Positions 12,701 to 23,700 of a DNA stretch of 64,000 nucleotides are shown here, piece after piece; position 1 is the stretch's first letter, and each line of letters begins with the position of its first letter. The stretch comes from Endothia cerciana (lineage: Eukaryota > Ascomycota > Sordariomycetes > Diaporthales > Cryphonectriaceae). The notes beneath the pieces were generated by a model. The model was not told where the DNA came from, ran no database searches, and worked only from the letters and a program-made list of their open reading frames with translations. The stretch spans positions 310,001-374,000 of the forward strand of contig JALRMH010000026.1 of NCBI GenBank assembly GCA_026119935.1, given 5' to 3'. A program made the position numbers and the translations under genes.

Positions 12701-14080
12701 CTCCCGTCGAGGGCTGTTCCAAGTACCTGCACGTAGAGGTTGGGGGGCAATGTCCCTCCAGGAAAAGGTCCCTGGCGAGGTCTCCAGGGAAAACAGGGTC
12801 CCAGTGCATGAGCTACATACTAAGTTACCTGGCCAAGCTATCTTATCGTGCCTCCCTCACTCTTCCTACTATGTAATAACCCAGCAGCCTTCCCCTTCCA
12901 ACCTGGTCCCGTTGTCCCCAGCTGCTGTAGTATTCCGGTCTCCTCCCCTTCCTGAACTGTCCTGTCCTTGTCACGGCCACTCGCAACCACCAACAAGTAC
13001 TGCTGCCGCCCCCCGCCCCCCCCCCCCAAAGGCCTTATCGTGGCACCAGAGCACGGAGGACACGCTGATCCACGGTCCAGCCCAGCAGCCTGCAAATCGT
13101 TAAAGCGCTTGTCCCAGGCCCACACCTGCCGCTAGCACTACGAGATCGAGATCTGCCGCGGCAGTCCCCAGACAAATCCTGCCCTCTCCAGCCCGTCCTC
13201 AGGCAGGGACAAAGAAAAGAAAGAAAAAAAAAGCGACCCTTCCTCCTCCTTACTTCTGCCGCGTCGCATACCCCCGAGCTACAGTCTTCTTCCTAAGTCA
13301 CGAGGATCGGAACCGCTGCAGAGCCGTTGTACAACCTGTGGACACGGAAGCCTCATCAGCAGCACTCTTTGGTAAGTCAAGTCGCCCGCCCCGGGGATGC
13401 CTGCACTTGCCACGACAAGCGCCGCCCCCCCCCCCCTCCAGCAGTGTCGAGTCCTCCTGCCAGCCCAAGGTGCCAAAAGAAAAGTGACCAGGTGCCTGCC
13501 AGACTTCTGGCGATAGGCGCTCTCTGTTGGGGCAGATCACTGGAACTGGAGGGGGGACAGGATGGCAAACCCAGGTGAATCACATGAGCCTGCAACTGGC
13601 CGCTAAGAGCGCTATTTCGATCGCTGCTGCTTTGCTCGGCCACTGGCCAGGCTGGGCTCGAGAGGCTAATTCACCGACCTTGCAGCACCCTCCCGCCCCC
13701 GGACTCCCCCCAACGCAACAACAACCTCAAGGCCTCCAGGCTTCTTCAGCTCCTCGCCCTCGGAGCCCCGCCTTCTCACACCTTGTCGGCCCCGCCTCAG
13801 AAACGACTACGCCTCACGACGCCCACGGCTCCTGTCTCGTACAACGAACGCCTTATTCACGGCAACGCAGCATTCAATAGTCTCCTTGACCTCCGGACCT
13901 GAACAGCGCCACGCTGACCCTGATTGCCTGCCCAACCGAGCAACACCGAGGCAGCTCTCACCCGTAGTCTCTGAGCCTCTTACCCCGCCGACCTGGCCAT
14001 CACCTCTTCCCAGACGAACCTGAGCTACTCTTACCGTTCTTCCCCCGCCGCACCACCGAAAGACTCCGGATCGCTCCATC
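9773..14080. other. Intergenic region between gph1 and hog1
   Basis: No gene recognised in 4.3 kb. It contains the gph1 3' UTR, an A-rich tract near 10860, a (GC)8 run at 11046-11061, several long C or G runs (about 11150, 11240, 12330, 13010 and 13425) and the probable hog1 leader. Open frames at 10018-10761 and 10320-11312 are low-complexity translations without domains. Confidence 0.55.
13372..13685 (+). other. Possible 5'-UTR intron of hog1
   Basis: A strong donor G/GTAAGT at 13372 is followed 314 nt later by CTAAT, a short pyrimidine stretch and an acceptor CTTGCAG ending at 13685, about 400 nt before the hog1 ATG. No coding potential spans it. Inference from splice signals only. Confidence 0.3.
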
Positions 14081-15356
14081 ATGGCTGAATTCGTGCGGGC
14101 CCAGATCTTTGGGACCACCTTCGAGATCACCTCCAGGTACTCGGACCTCCAGCCTGTGGGCATGGGCGCCTTTGGTCTGGTCTGCTCCGCCAGGGACCAA
14201 CTCACCAACCAGAATGTTGCCATCAAGAAGATCATGAAGCCCTTCAGCACCCCCGTCCTGGCCAAGAGGACCTACCGCGAGCTGAAGCTGCTCAAGCACC
14301 TCAGGCACGAGAACATCATCTCGCTCAGCGACATCTTCATCTCGCCGCTGGAGGACATCTACTTCGTTACGGAGCTGCTCGGCACCGACCTGCACCGCCT
14401 GCTCACCTCCAGGCCCCTTGAGAAGCAGTTCATCCAGTACTTCCTCTACCAGATCATGCGCGGCCTGAAATACGTCCACTCGGCTGGTGTCGTGCACCGC
14501 GACCTGAAGCCTAGCAACATCCTGGTCAACGAGAACTGCGATCTCAAGATTTGCGACTTCGGCTTGGCCCGTATCCAGGACCCTCAGATGACCGGATACG
14601 TGTCGACCAGGTACTACCGCGCCCCCGAAATCATGCTCACATGGCAGAAGTACGATGTGGAGGTCGATATCTGGAGTGCGGGCTGCATCTTCGCCGAGAT
14701 GCTCGAGGGCAAGCCTCTCTTCCCCGGCAAGGACCACGTCAACCAGTTCTCCATCATCACTGAGCTCCTCGGGACCCCACCAGATGATGTTATTAACACG
14801 ATCGCGAGCGAGAACGTGAGTATAACGTGTTTTGACAGGAAGTACACGGGTCCAGATCACTTACACTACACCAGACTCTGAGATTCGTCAAGTCCCTGCC
14901 CAAGCGGGAGCGACAACCTCTGGCGAGCAAGTTTAAGAATGCTGATGAGCAAGGTGTGTACCCATCTATCCAGACGAGCTGAGCGATGCAATCCTGACCA
15001 GAAGCAGCGGTTGATCTGCTGGAGCGCATGCTGGTGTTCGACCCGAAGAAACGGATAACGGCCTCTGATGCACTGGCCCACGAGTACCTCGCTCCCTACC
15101 ATGACCCGACGGACGAGCCTGTCGCCGAGGAGAAATTCGACTGGAGCTTTAACGACGCCGACCTGCCAGTGGACACATGGAAGATCATGATGTAAGTGAC
15201 CCCCTGGGCGCGGCTACGGCGCTGAGGCTCAGCTCCGGTCAACCAGGCCAGTACTAACGAGACCATGACACCAGGTACTCGGAGATTCTAGACTACCATA
15301 ACGTGGATGCTAGTGGTGCGGCTGCTGCCATGGAGGAGTTCAACGGTCAACAATAG
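14081..15356 (+). CDS. hog1: HOG1-type stress-activated MAP kinase
   Basis: Terminal serine/threonine kinase of the high-osmolarity glycerol pathway, p38 family; it acts in cytoplasm and nucleus after phosphorylation by a Pbs2-type kinase. Four exons (14081-14815, 14875-14953, 15008-15191, 15275-15356) give 359 aa. Seen directly: glycine loop VGMGAFGLV (26-34), VAIKK with the ATP-binding Lys49, catalytic loop HRDLKPSN (139-146), DFG at 159-161 and the activation motif TGY (171-173). TGY, not TEY, marks the Hog1 class. An acidic common-docking segment (DPTDEPVAEEKFDW) lies near the C-terminus. At intron 2 two acceptors are possible; the one ending at 15007 was chosen because it leaves the conserved spacing unchanged. 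A leader intron may lie upstream (13372-13685). Confidence 0.97.
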
Positions 15357-16472
15357 AAGTGTTGAGCCGGGGAGGATCAGAGCGACTTGAAGCTGCTGGT
15401 GGAATACAGCATCCGGCGATGACATCCACCCTTGATACCAGAAACAACAGCAGAGGTACATATTGACGGCTGAGGGATGCAAAAGGAATACACGATTGGA
15501 TGCATCAGAGGCGCATGAACCTTCTTTGTGGAATGCGCGGATGCCATGAGAATCTGGCAGAGCTTTGAACACAGACCACGGGTTGGGAAGCCCTCGCTAG
15601 CCTGGCCGGTCCGTCCTGCAGGACGTCCAGAAAGAAGTCAGAGCAGAGATGGAGAAGATGGGAACGGTCCAGTCACAACAGCATATACATTCAACAAAGA
15701 GGTATGGCGTTCCCCAGATGAAGAGGCGGAGTCTTTAGAAAACCCATACCCCCCCCCCGAGCCTAGTGATTGGATAAAAGAGTCGAGAGTGGAGAACCAT
15801 TGGCCTGCATACTCATTTCACACGTCCTCCTGAGTCTGGTGAACCATTGTGTGATAGTGGATTGGGAAATGGAATGTGTGGTTCTTGGGGTATTGACAAG
15901 GCGCAGAACACCTCGGGACAGATGATGTTGCCCAGAAGAGCAACAATGAGGGAGGGGCCTTTTCGAACAATCAGGTCTCTTTTGTCATTAGAGACAAATA
16001 GCCGCCATTCGAAGGGAACCAGAATGAGGGGAGCCTGTTGGACAGGCCCAGTCAAATGACGCCCTCAAGGTCATGCGTTGACGATTCTCGTTATCGATTG
16101 TTCGACTACCCATCAGTATGCAACCTCATGCAGCCTGCGACGATGCCGTGTGCTATGCTTTTGTGGTATATATGATAACTCCAATGATGGAACCCCACAC
16201 ACCCCCTTCTTCCCCCGCCCCCGCGGCGGCGCTGCTTGCTTGCTGACCGATACAATCATTCATTATTCCGTGTTCTCGAGCCCGAGGTGCTGCGGAACCA
16301 CAGGGGCCGTGCCTCGCTCCCGCTCTTTCCCGCATGCTTTGAGATCTGGTTTTCGTCAGCCGATGCTCCTCCCGCCCAATATCTTTGGCCGGCCCCGAGG
16401 CAGGGGTAGGAGCGGCTTCCCCGGCGCCCGCCCCGCCCGCCTCCCTGGCCCGTCCTCCGCGCGGCCGGCCTG
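15357..16472. other. Convergent 3' region between hog1 and avl9
   Basis: 1.1 kb holding the 3' UTRs of two convergently transcribed genes. I see no coding signal or repeat of note. The long + strand frame beginning at 16078 runs antisense to avl9 exon 4 and is not a gene. Confidence 0.6.
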
Positions 16473-18853
16473 CTACACCAGCTTGTTCTCGCGGGATACG
16501 GTCGGCGAGAGCTCGTCGTTCCAGACGCCGTTTTCGTGCTGCATGAAGTCCAGCTTCGGCCTCGCGGGCGACTGCTCGGGCGACGAGGCCGTGCCGCCCT
16601 CGGAGCCGAGTATGCTCTCGCTGTACGAGTGGTGCGTCTCGTGCCGCGACAGCTCCCCCGAGGCCTTCTCCCTGTCGCTGCCGAGGCCGCGGAAGATGGA
16701 CGACGAGGTCGACAGGCGCGGGCTCTTGGGCTCCTTCTCCGAGCTCGACCGCAGCGACGAGGGCGTGCTGCTCCCGCCCTTCTTGCTCTTGCTCCGGCCG
16801 AGGCCCAGGCCCCAGCCGCTGGCCCCGCCGCCGCTGCTTCCGTTGCTGCTGATACCTGACGACCGTGCGCCCGCCAGCGCCTTGCGCTTCTCGCCGGCCC
16901 AGGACGTCCAGCTGCTCAGGTAGGACTGCTGCGTGTTGCCGTTCTTGACGGTCGGGCTGGCGGGTTCGGAGCCCTGCGCCTGCCTGGCCTCCTCCGTCTT
17001 CTTTTTCTGTGCCTCCCGGTAGGCCTCGAGCTCCGAGTAGAACTTGTTGATCACGGACCCGCCCTTCTCCCTCGCCGCGGCCCAGTTCCTGGCGGCTGCC
17101 TCCTTGCCCAGTGCGATCTTCTCATCAAGGTGCAGGTCCTGCACCTGTTGCGACATGCGTCTCGACACGTCGTCTATGCTTAGTCCTCCGGCGCAGAGAT
17201 GTCTCGGCTCGACGATGTCGAAGAGGTGGCTGTCCGTCTTGCTGTTCCAGATGCGGTAGTTCTCGGTCCTCGTCCAGGCCTCCACCCAGTCCAGATTGAA
17301 GTCTGTAGCCGGGTCGCCTTCCACGTGCGGGAGCAGCATCTTTGGGTTGTTGGCGTGCTTGACCATGAAGTTGTGGTACTTCACAGACGCCAGCAAGGCG
17401 TTGATATAGTCCTCAAACTGCAGCCGGATGAACTCCTCACTTCCCATGAAGCCCATCGTCTTTGGCCGGCTCGGGTTCGACTCATCCCAGGTGTCGTTGA
17501 CGGTTTGAGTGATGAAGTCGATCCACCGCCTGTCCGGGGTAGATAGCTGTAATGCTTGTTTGAGAGACGGCGAGGTGATGTTCATGAAGTCTTCGTCCAG
17601 ATTGACGAGGATATCGCTGTACCTGTCTTTCTGCTGGAGTAACAGTGAATTCGTGCTCCCGACGATGTACGATTTTGTGCCGACATCCGCAAGGAGGTCG
17701 AGCTGTTGCAACGGCGTATAAGGACCAAATAGACTCCCCTAAACATCCTGTCAGCGCCGCATCCACACCGTGCGAGAAGGAGATAGTACCTTGCCGAAGA
17801 TCTGAAGGGGCAGGCCCATGTAAGCCTGTAATGACCTTCGATCGCTGGTTCGTAGGTTCGTGGGCACGGTCAACTGCTTCTCATAGCTGTTCAGCTCCGG
17901 GTCCGCGCAGTCCTGGAGTTTCTGGATGAGGCCAGGAACCAAGGATATTAGAGAAAACTGCATCATGCAGAGTCGTTCGCAACGAGAGCCGAAGAACAGC
18001 ATCTGTTAGGGGGGGGGGGGTACGTGTCAGCATGGTCTCTCAAACGAACAGGCGCCGCCGGAGCCCTCGGGAGCACGCAGTCCATACCTTTGGCTGCAGT
18101 AGACAACACTTCAGGAGGACCAAGGTCTGCCACCGGAACTCGTGAATCATCTCCCTCAGGCTCATGCCCCCGTAGGTATCCCGGCCGTCCTCCCCAGTCA
18201 GCAGGCCTCGCTCCTTCTCGTCGGCCAGGCTTTCCTGAAACCTCCGTAGGATCTCTGTTTCTGTAAACTCTCGCTGGTCGAACCACGCGTGTGTCACGAC
18301 ACTCAAGCGCTCCTTCAGCGTCCCAAAGCTCTGTGGGTTGTCTGCAATGACAACTACCGCCTTCTGCACGGTGGACCGTGTCACCTCCGGGGGTCGGTGG
18401 AGGAGCTGAGACGCGTCCATCTGCCTGGTACATGCTATCCCGAAGAGAGAGGTCGCCGGCTCGGTGTCCGTCGCGGGCCGCAGGAGTGTGAAGTACGAGA
18501 AGTCCTCGGTCGATCTACCACGGGAGGAAGGTCAGCCGGATCAACTGTGTACATAGCCGTGGGCGCACGACCCAGGGAGACGCGGAAGATCATGCCCGGG
18601 CAGAGGGCCGTGGGACTCACGCATGCGCGCCGTCGCTGAGGGCCATGAATGGCAGCAGAGACCATCCGTAGTCCACAGCAGGATCTGTGCCCTCGGCGGC
18701 GCCAAACCATGACTCGACCTCCGGCCCTCTTGCGTGGTGGAAGTCGATGACCGAGACCAGGGGTATGAAGCCGCCCTTGATCGCGCTCCCGGGCGTCGAA
18801 GTGCCCGAGCCCGCATGCGGCGTCCCATTGCCGGTCGGTGTGGGCGTGTCCAT
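16473..18853 (-). CDS. avl9: Avl9-family late secretory pathway protein (DENN-related)
   Basis: Member of the Avl9 family, DENN-like proteins acting in late Golgi export and polarised growth. Four exons on the minus strand, in transcript order 18853-18621, 18514-18088, 18002-17790 and 17738-16473, give 712 aa. Recognised by the Avl9 core in order: VIDFHHARGPEVE near residue 40, LLPFMALSDGAH, MSLREMIHEFRWQTLVLLK, ADPELNSYEKQLT, LQIFGKGSLFGPYTPLQQ and TKSYIVGSTNSLLLQQKDRY. The last 200 residues are a Ser/Gly/Lys-rich, probably disordered tail ending NKLV. A Pro/Gly/Thr-rich leader precedes the conserved part. Intron 2 contains a G12/C12 run (18009-18020), which can cause assembly errors. Nucleotide-exchange activity is inferred from the DENN relationship and is not shown by the sequence. 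Confidence 0.92.
18009..18020. repeat. G12 homopolymer in avl9 intron 2
   Basis: Twelve consecutive G on the + strand (C on the coding strand), close to the acceptor of avl9 intron 2. It serves as a C-only polypyrimidine tract. Confidence 0.9.
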
Positions 18854-20756
18854 TGTGCTGGTGCCCCGAGCTCTCCCCGCCCCTACCTCCTGCCCCTACC
18901 GAGAAGATGAGTGCGACGAATGCACCGGTGATACTCCCATTGGGAGCGCTGAGGTGGCTGGTGGAGGAACACTCGCGTAAAGGCCCCGGTATTGCAATGT
19001 GGAAGAGCAGACTGCAGATCTCGCAAGGCGTCCAGCGGGGGCCGTCAGACAGCCATGGACCACAAGACGGGATGGATCGGATGGGGCTGCCAAAGTGCTG
19101 GTTGGGGAATGACAGTCGGAGGGTGTTCGCGGTAGAGGGTATAGAAGACGGAATTGATCGGTATCTGGCCGTCCTCGAGGGTCGACAGCCGAGTGCTCGA
19201 AGGCTCTGTGGGCGCCAGGTGTGCCGTGGCCGTGCGACGATCCACACCGAGAGTCTCACCTCTCCCGGGGGGGGGGGGGGCGGTGCCTAAGGGAGACGTG
19301 GGTCCCGGCTCGCTGGGGCCGAGATGAGAATGAGATGGGAGCAGAGCAATGCGCCGCGCTGCACCGTGGTCAACGAAAACTCCGGCCAGAGGACTCCCGA
19401 GGCTCTTGGGCGCACGTCACAGCTCGTGCGCTGAGAGGCTCTCCAGGGGTGGTCGGGAGGGAAGCGCGTGGCAGGTATCCGCCTGGCGGGAGAACGTCGT
19501 GGAGTAGCGGTCGAGTCTGCCCGTGAGGAGTGAGAGGTGACGCCCTTGTGGAGTCTGGTCAGACCAATGCGGAGAAGGGAGGCACGGGACACCGATGGCA
19601 GCGAGAAGGAGATCCGGGAAAAAGGCGGTCGAGTATTCTTGCCGTCGAACCGCCGTGCTGGATATTGCAAGGTAAGGCTGGGGTGGGGTGTATGGCGATG
19701 GGCAAATATTGTCTCGTAAAGAAAGTCTTTGATGGAGGGGCCGTGTCCCGTCGCCAGCACGGTAACTCCGTATTCGGTGCTGTATGTATCTCAATTGAGC
19801 TGTCAGCGGCCGTAGAAGGTGTGACCACCCCGTTTGTCGCCCACCGCAGAGGCGTGTCTGGGTCTGCCGCAGCCACCCACGGGTTCACGTCGTCAGCTCC
19901 CCCCCTCCTCTCTTCTTCTTTCTTTTTTTTTTTTTTGCTTTCCCCTTTTCCTCTTTGGGGACTATAACCCCCGGGCAGGCGGAGCTGGGAGCTGGGAGCT
20001 GGGAGCTGGGAGCTGGGAAGCTGGGAAGCTGGGACCCTGGGAGCTGGGACCCTGGGGATGAACCGTCGTCCGAACGCAGGACAGGACGGGGCTGATACAA
20101 TAATAATATATACCATGGGTACATGGTGTTTCCCTCATGTATCGGCCGCCCGGCCGTGATAGTGCGGTACCCAGTTCGGGCCCCGGGGTACTGGTCCCAC
20201 CGGGTGTCTCTGGTTAGCAGATCCGTCCGGCTCGACGATCAACCACGCAAGACCTTCTACGAGGGGTACAATGATGATAAGGTTTGGGGGAGGACGTCAG
20301 CCCAACACCTCCAGCATGCTTTCCTGGGCCCGACCAATCGCGCTCTCTACCTTCGAATTGCGTATCCGTCTGGTGCATGCGGCCGGTTCTCGTGAAGATA
20401 GGAAACGGCCCGTTGCCCAGACCCGATGCCAGCTGTCCTGCATTGCAGCGACCTCCCCCCCAGCGAACATTCACCCGGTCCCTCTCGGGCACCACGCATG
20501 CAGTTGCACCGATATGTTACACCTGGCACCTCTCATCACGAATCTCGCCGGAACGCACAGCTTTGCAGCTTTGTGTAGGCTGCTGGGCGCCAGTTTGCAA
20601 TCTTTCAGCTTGGTTCTTGGTATTTTTTCTTGGTCCCGTGGATCCCCTAGCTTTTTAAAACCCCTTGACCGGCCCTCGCACTACTCGAAAGGAAATCATC
20701 CCACCATCTTTTCCATGCATGCCACATCTGGGCCCCCAATGTGAGTGAGATTTCCT
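18854..20756. other. Intergenic region between nma111 and avl9
   Basis: Both genes are on the minus strand, so this holds the nma111 3' UTR and the avl9 promoter and leader. There is a G14 run at 19267-19280, a T-rich tract near 19930 and a G-rich heptamer array at 19981-20056. No coding signal beyond short frames was found. Confidence 0.55.
19981..20056. repeat. GGGAGCT-type tandem array
   Basis: About ten tandem or near-tandem units of GGGAGCT, drifting to GGGAAGCT and GGGACCCT at the right end. On the + strand this gives ten or so GGG runs separated by 4-5 nt, a regular spacing that could form G-quadruplexes. It lies about 1.1 kb upstream of the avl9 start. Confidence 0.85.
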
Positions 20757-23700
20757 TCAGGCAACATCTGGCTCGCCGATATCATCCGTCACGCTGGGTA
20801 CGCCCTCCGCGCCCTCTCCTTCAATCTTCTTGCCCGCCTCGTAGGTGACACGTTTCCAGCCGCACTCGACAGACGGGTCCTTGGTCCATTCCACAGTCGG
20901 GAAATAGTGCTCGTTCTTCTTCATCGTCACAACCCACGGGACGCTGTCGAACGTCACCGCCTTGAGCCGGAAGTACGTGTTGTCGGGTATCTCTATCACG
21001 GCCTGGAGGAACGACTCGAGATCCGGCGTAGGCTTGTTGTTCACGTGCGTGATGAAGTTGGTGGGTGCCAGGCCATACTGGTACGCAGGCGACCCGCGCG
21101 TCCGGGCCGATACGTAGACCTCGCTGAACAGCTTGCTGATCTGCTGCCGCACGGCATGGTGCGGTCTGTGGAGGGTGGCCCCGCAGAAACTAACTGCTCG
21201 GTCAGTCTCCACGTCATCCGCAGCAACCGTCGGCAGTCGAATGTGCATCTCCTGGCAGTCGCGGACAACCACGGCATCCAGGAACTCGTTGTCGTACATC
21301 ACGTCGAGCTCCGATATGCGGGTGATGAGCTTGCCGTTCAGGGTGAGCAGGATGTCGCCTTCGAGAAGCGCCTCCTCGGTCTCGTTTCGCTCAAATGTCC
21401 TCTTGGTCACCATGAAGAGTTGGTGGTGCGAGGTGTTTACCTTGGACACCAGCTCGATCCACTCTTCCGACACGCCCATCAGCCGGGCTTGAGACATTGC
21501 AATCGACCGGAACTCGACCGAGAGCATCCGCAGCTTCGGAACGATACCCTTCTGTATCTGCGACACGACCGGCAATAACGTCGGGGTGGCGAGACCGAGG
21601 TGATACTCCTCGTCTCGGTGTGTCGACGGAGACCGCTCGCCGAGGTATGTGAGCCACAGCGCTTGGACGGTGCCATCCGGGGCGACGAGAACACCGCTAC
21701 CGCACTGGCCGCTCAGGCTCGTGTCCACTGTTATTGCATCGACGTTGACGGCCCGGTAGCGCGGTGCCCCAGAGTTCGCAGGGATCGCGACCGCAAAGAT
21801 TTCGGTGACACTAGTGGCCGTGTGGACTACCCGCCCAATACGGTTGTATCCAATGAAGTAAGTCGACGCCCCTTGAGTGAATTCCTCGGTCGAGAGCCTC
21901 GCGCTCTGCACCGGGGCCTGAACAAGCTTTGGGTCGTACTGTATGATGGCGTAGTTCTGCAAAGGATGCAGGAACACCACCTTGCCTTCAACAACAACCG
22001 AGTCGGCAATAGTGATGGAGATGTCGCAGAGATCGTCTAGTTTCCGCCATCTGAGTCAGCAGCCGTACGCATGGCACGAAGCACCAGGGGTCCGAAGAGG
22101 AAGAGAGGTTTTAAGAAAGCACGAACAAGGGACGATAGCTCTTGAAATGACCACGAGGCCCTTATCGGCGTCGATGACCAGGCCCATCCCCCACTTCCGG
22201 TTCTTCGGGAAGCCGTCCAGCTTGACCGGCATCGTGCAGTTGACATGGACGAAGCTCTTCACAAGCTCGGCCACAGCCGGGTGGGAGGTATGCTCGAGCT
22301 GGATGAAGGATGCCTTCCTTGGCACAGGAGGCACCGGTGGCAACGGGTCGGCCAGGTCAGTGAAATGCCATAGGCCGGTCTTGGCCATGGAGCTCTTCGA
22401 CGGCGCACTGTTGTGTAGGACGAGGTGATCGTGACGGAGGTACAGCTGGTCCTGATCCACGCGAAATCCAAACCATTCAGTCTCCTCCTCCTCGAGAATG
22501 ACGCCTCTGATCGAGTGGTTGCGAACCGCAGGATACTTCTTCTTTATGGCGATCTTGCGTGTTAGAAGCGTGGGAATCTCCTCCAGGTCGCCACATATGG
22601 TTGCACGTAGCTGAGGTGTCGAGACCTTCACCAGCTCACTAGGAGCCGACATGTACTCCATCGTCGTAACATTGAAGCCCAAGGATCGCGCAAGCGCCAC
22701 GGTATCCCAGAATAGCCTCTTATGCCAGATCGCGCTCTGACTGAACCTGAAATACCCAGCCCCATTTGTGAAGTGATAACATCCATCAGTGTCAAGAAGC
22801 CCGGCGAGAACTTCCAGGCGAACCTCGCGAGAATTCTTCATGTAGTGCTCCGGGATATGCTTCGTATCGCCAGCTGGGCCTGAAGAGCCTTTGTATATCA
22901 GATGGAGGCGGTCCATCTCACGGAGAAGGGTGTTCACGTTGGATTTGTTGTTCTCCTCTGCAGGCATTATCTGCTCGATGAGAATTTCCTCTTCCTCGCT
23001 GCTGAGATCACCATATACTCGCTGACCACTGCGCAGCCGATATTCTCGGGTGGGCTGAGATTCGCTGTGCTCATCAGACTCATTCTCAGAGCCTGAATCT
23101 GTTCCCAAGGGTGTGAAACCCTCATCTGCGATGTCCTTAGCGTCGAGGGTGATCATGTCCAACACCAAGCCAGCCTCTTCCTCCTCCTGAGATCGGAACT
23201 CCGCCGGAATATCAGGGCTGCCGATTTGGGACATGAACTCCGTATCCTCTTGGAGCTGGGAGAGAGTGTCTTCAGGAATAGCCTCAGATCTCTGCGACTC
23301 ATGCTCGGGCTGTCCTAATCTGTGTCCTGATCCTGGTGTGGACTGCTCCTGGGAATCGTCGCCAGTGAGATCAATAACTTGCTGTTGTGTATGGCCCACG
23401 ACTGGCTGTTCAGGCCGACTGCTCAAGGTAAGATCAATGGTCTCCTGAGGCACTAGAGTTGGTGATTTCGTGCTCACCTGAGACTCGGGAATAGCCTCAG
23501 GTTCCGGGATAGACTCAGGAATAGGCTGGGAGGACAGGGACTGAGATGTGCCTTGAGAGTCAGGTATAACGCTGTCGCTGCGGTGCCTGCACACTCTAGG
23601 CTGTTCCACGCTGGCATTACCGGAGCGTTTGACAGTTGCAGAGGCGGCACTTTCGGGCTGAATATCGTGAAGTGGAATCTGGACATGTGTGTCCATATCT

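Noticed and set aside
14000..14860. 286-codon minus-strand frame opposite hog1
   Set aside because: Antisense shadow of hog1 exon 1, with no domain of its own.
16078..16923. 281-codon + strand frame near avl9
   Set aside because: Mostly antisense to the Ser/Gly-rich avl9 tail; low complexity.
17470..17495. B-box-like GGTTCGACTC
   Set aside because: It lies inside conserved avl9 coding sequence; no tRNA structure.
20745..21578. 277-codon + strand frame
   Set aside because: Antisense shadow of nma111 exon 3.
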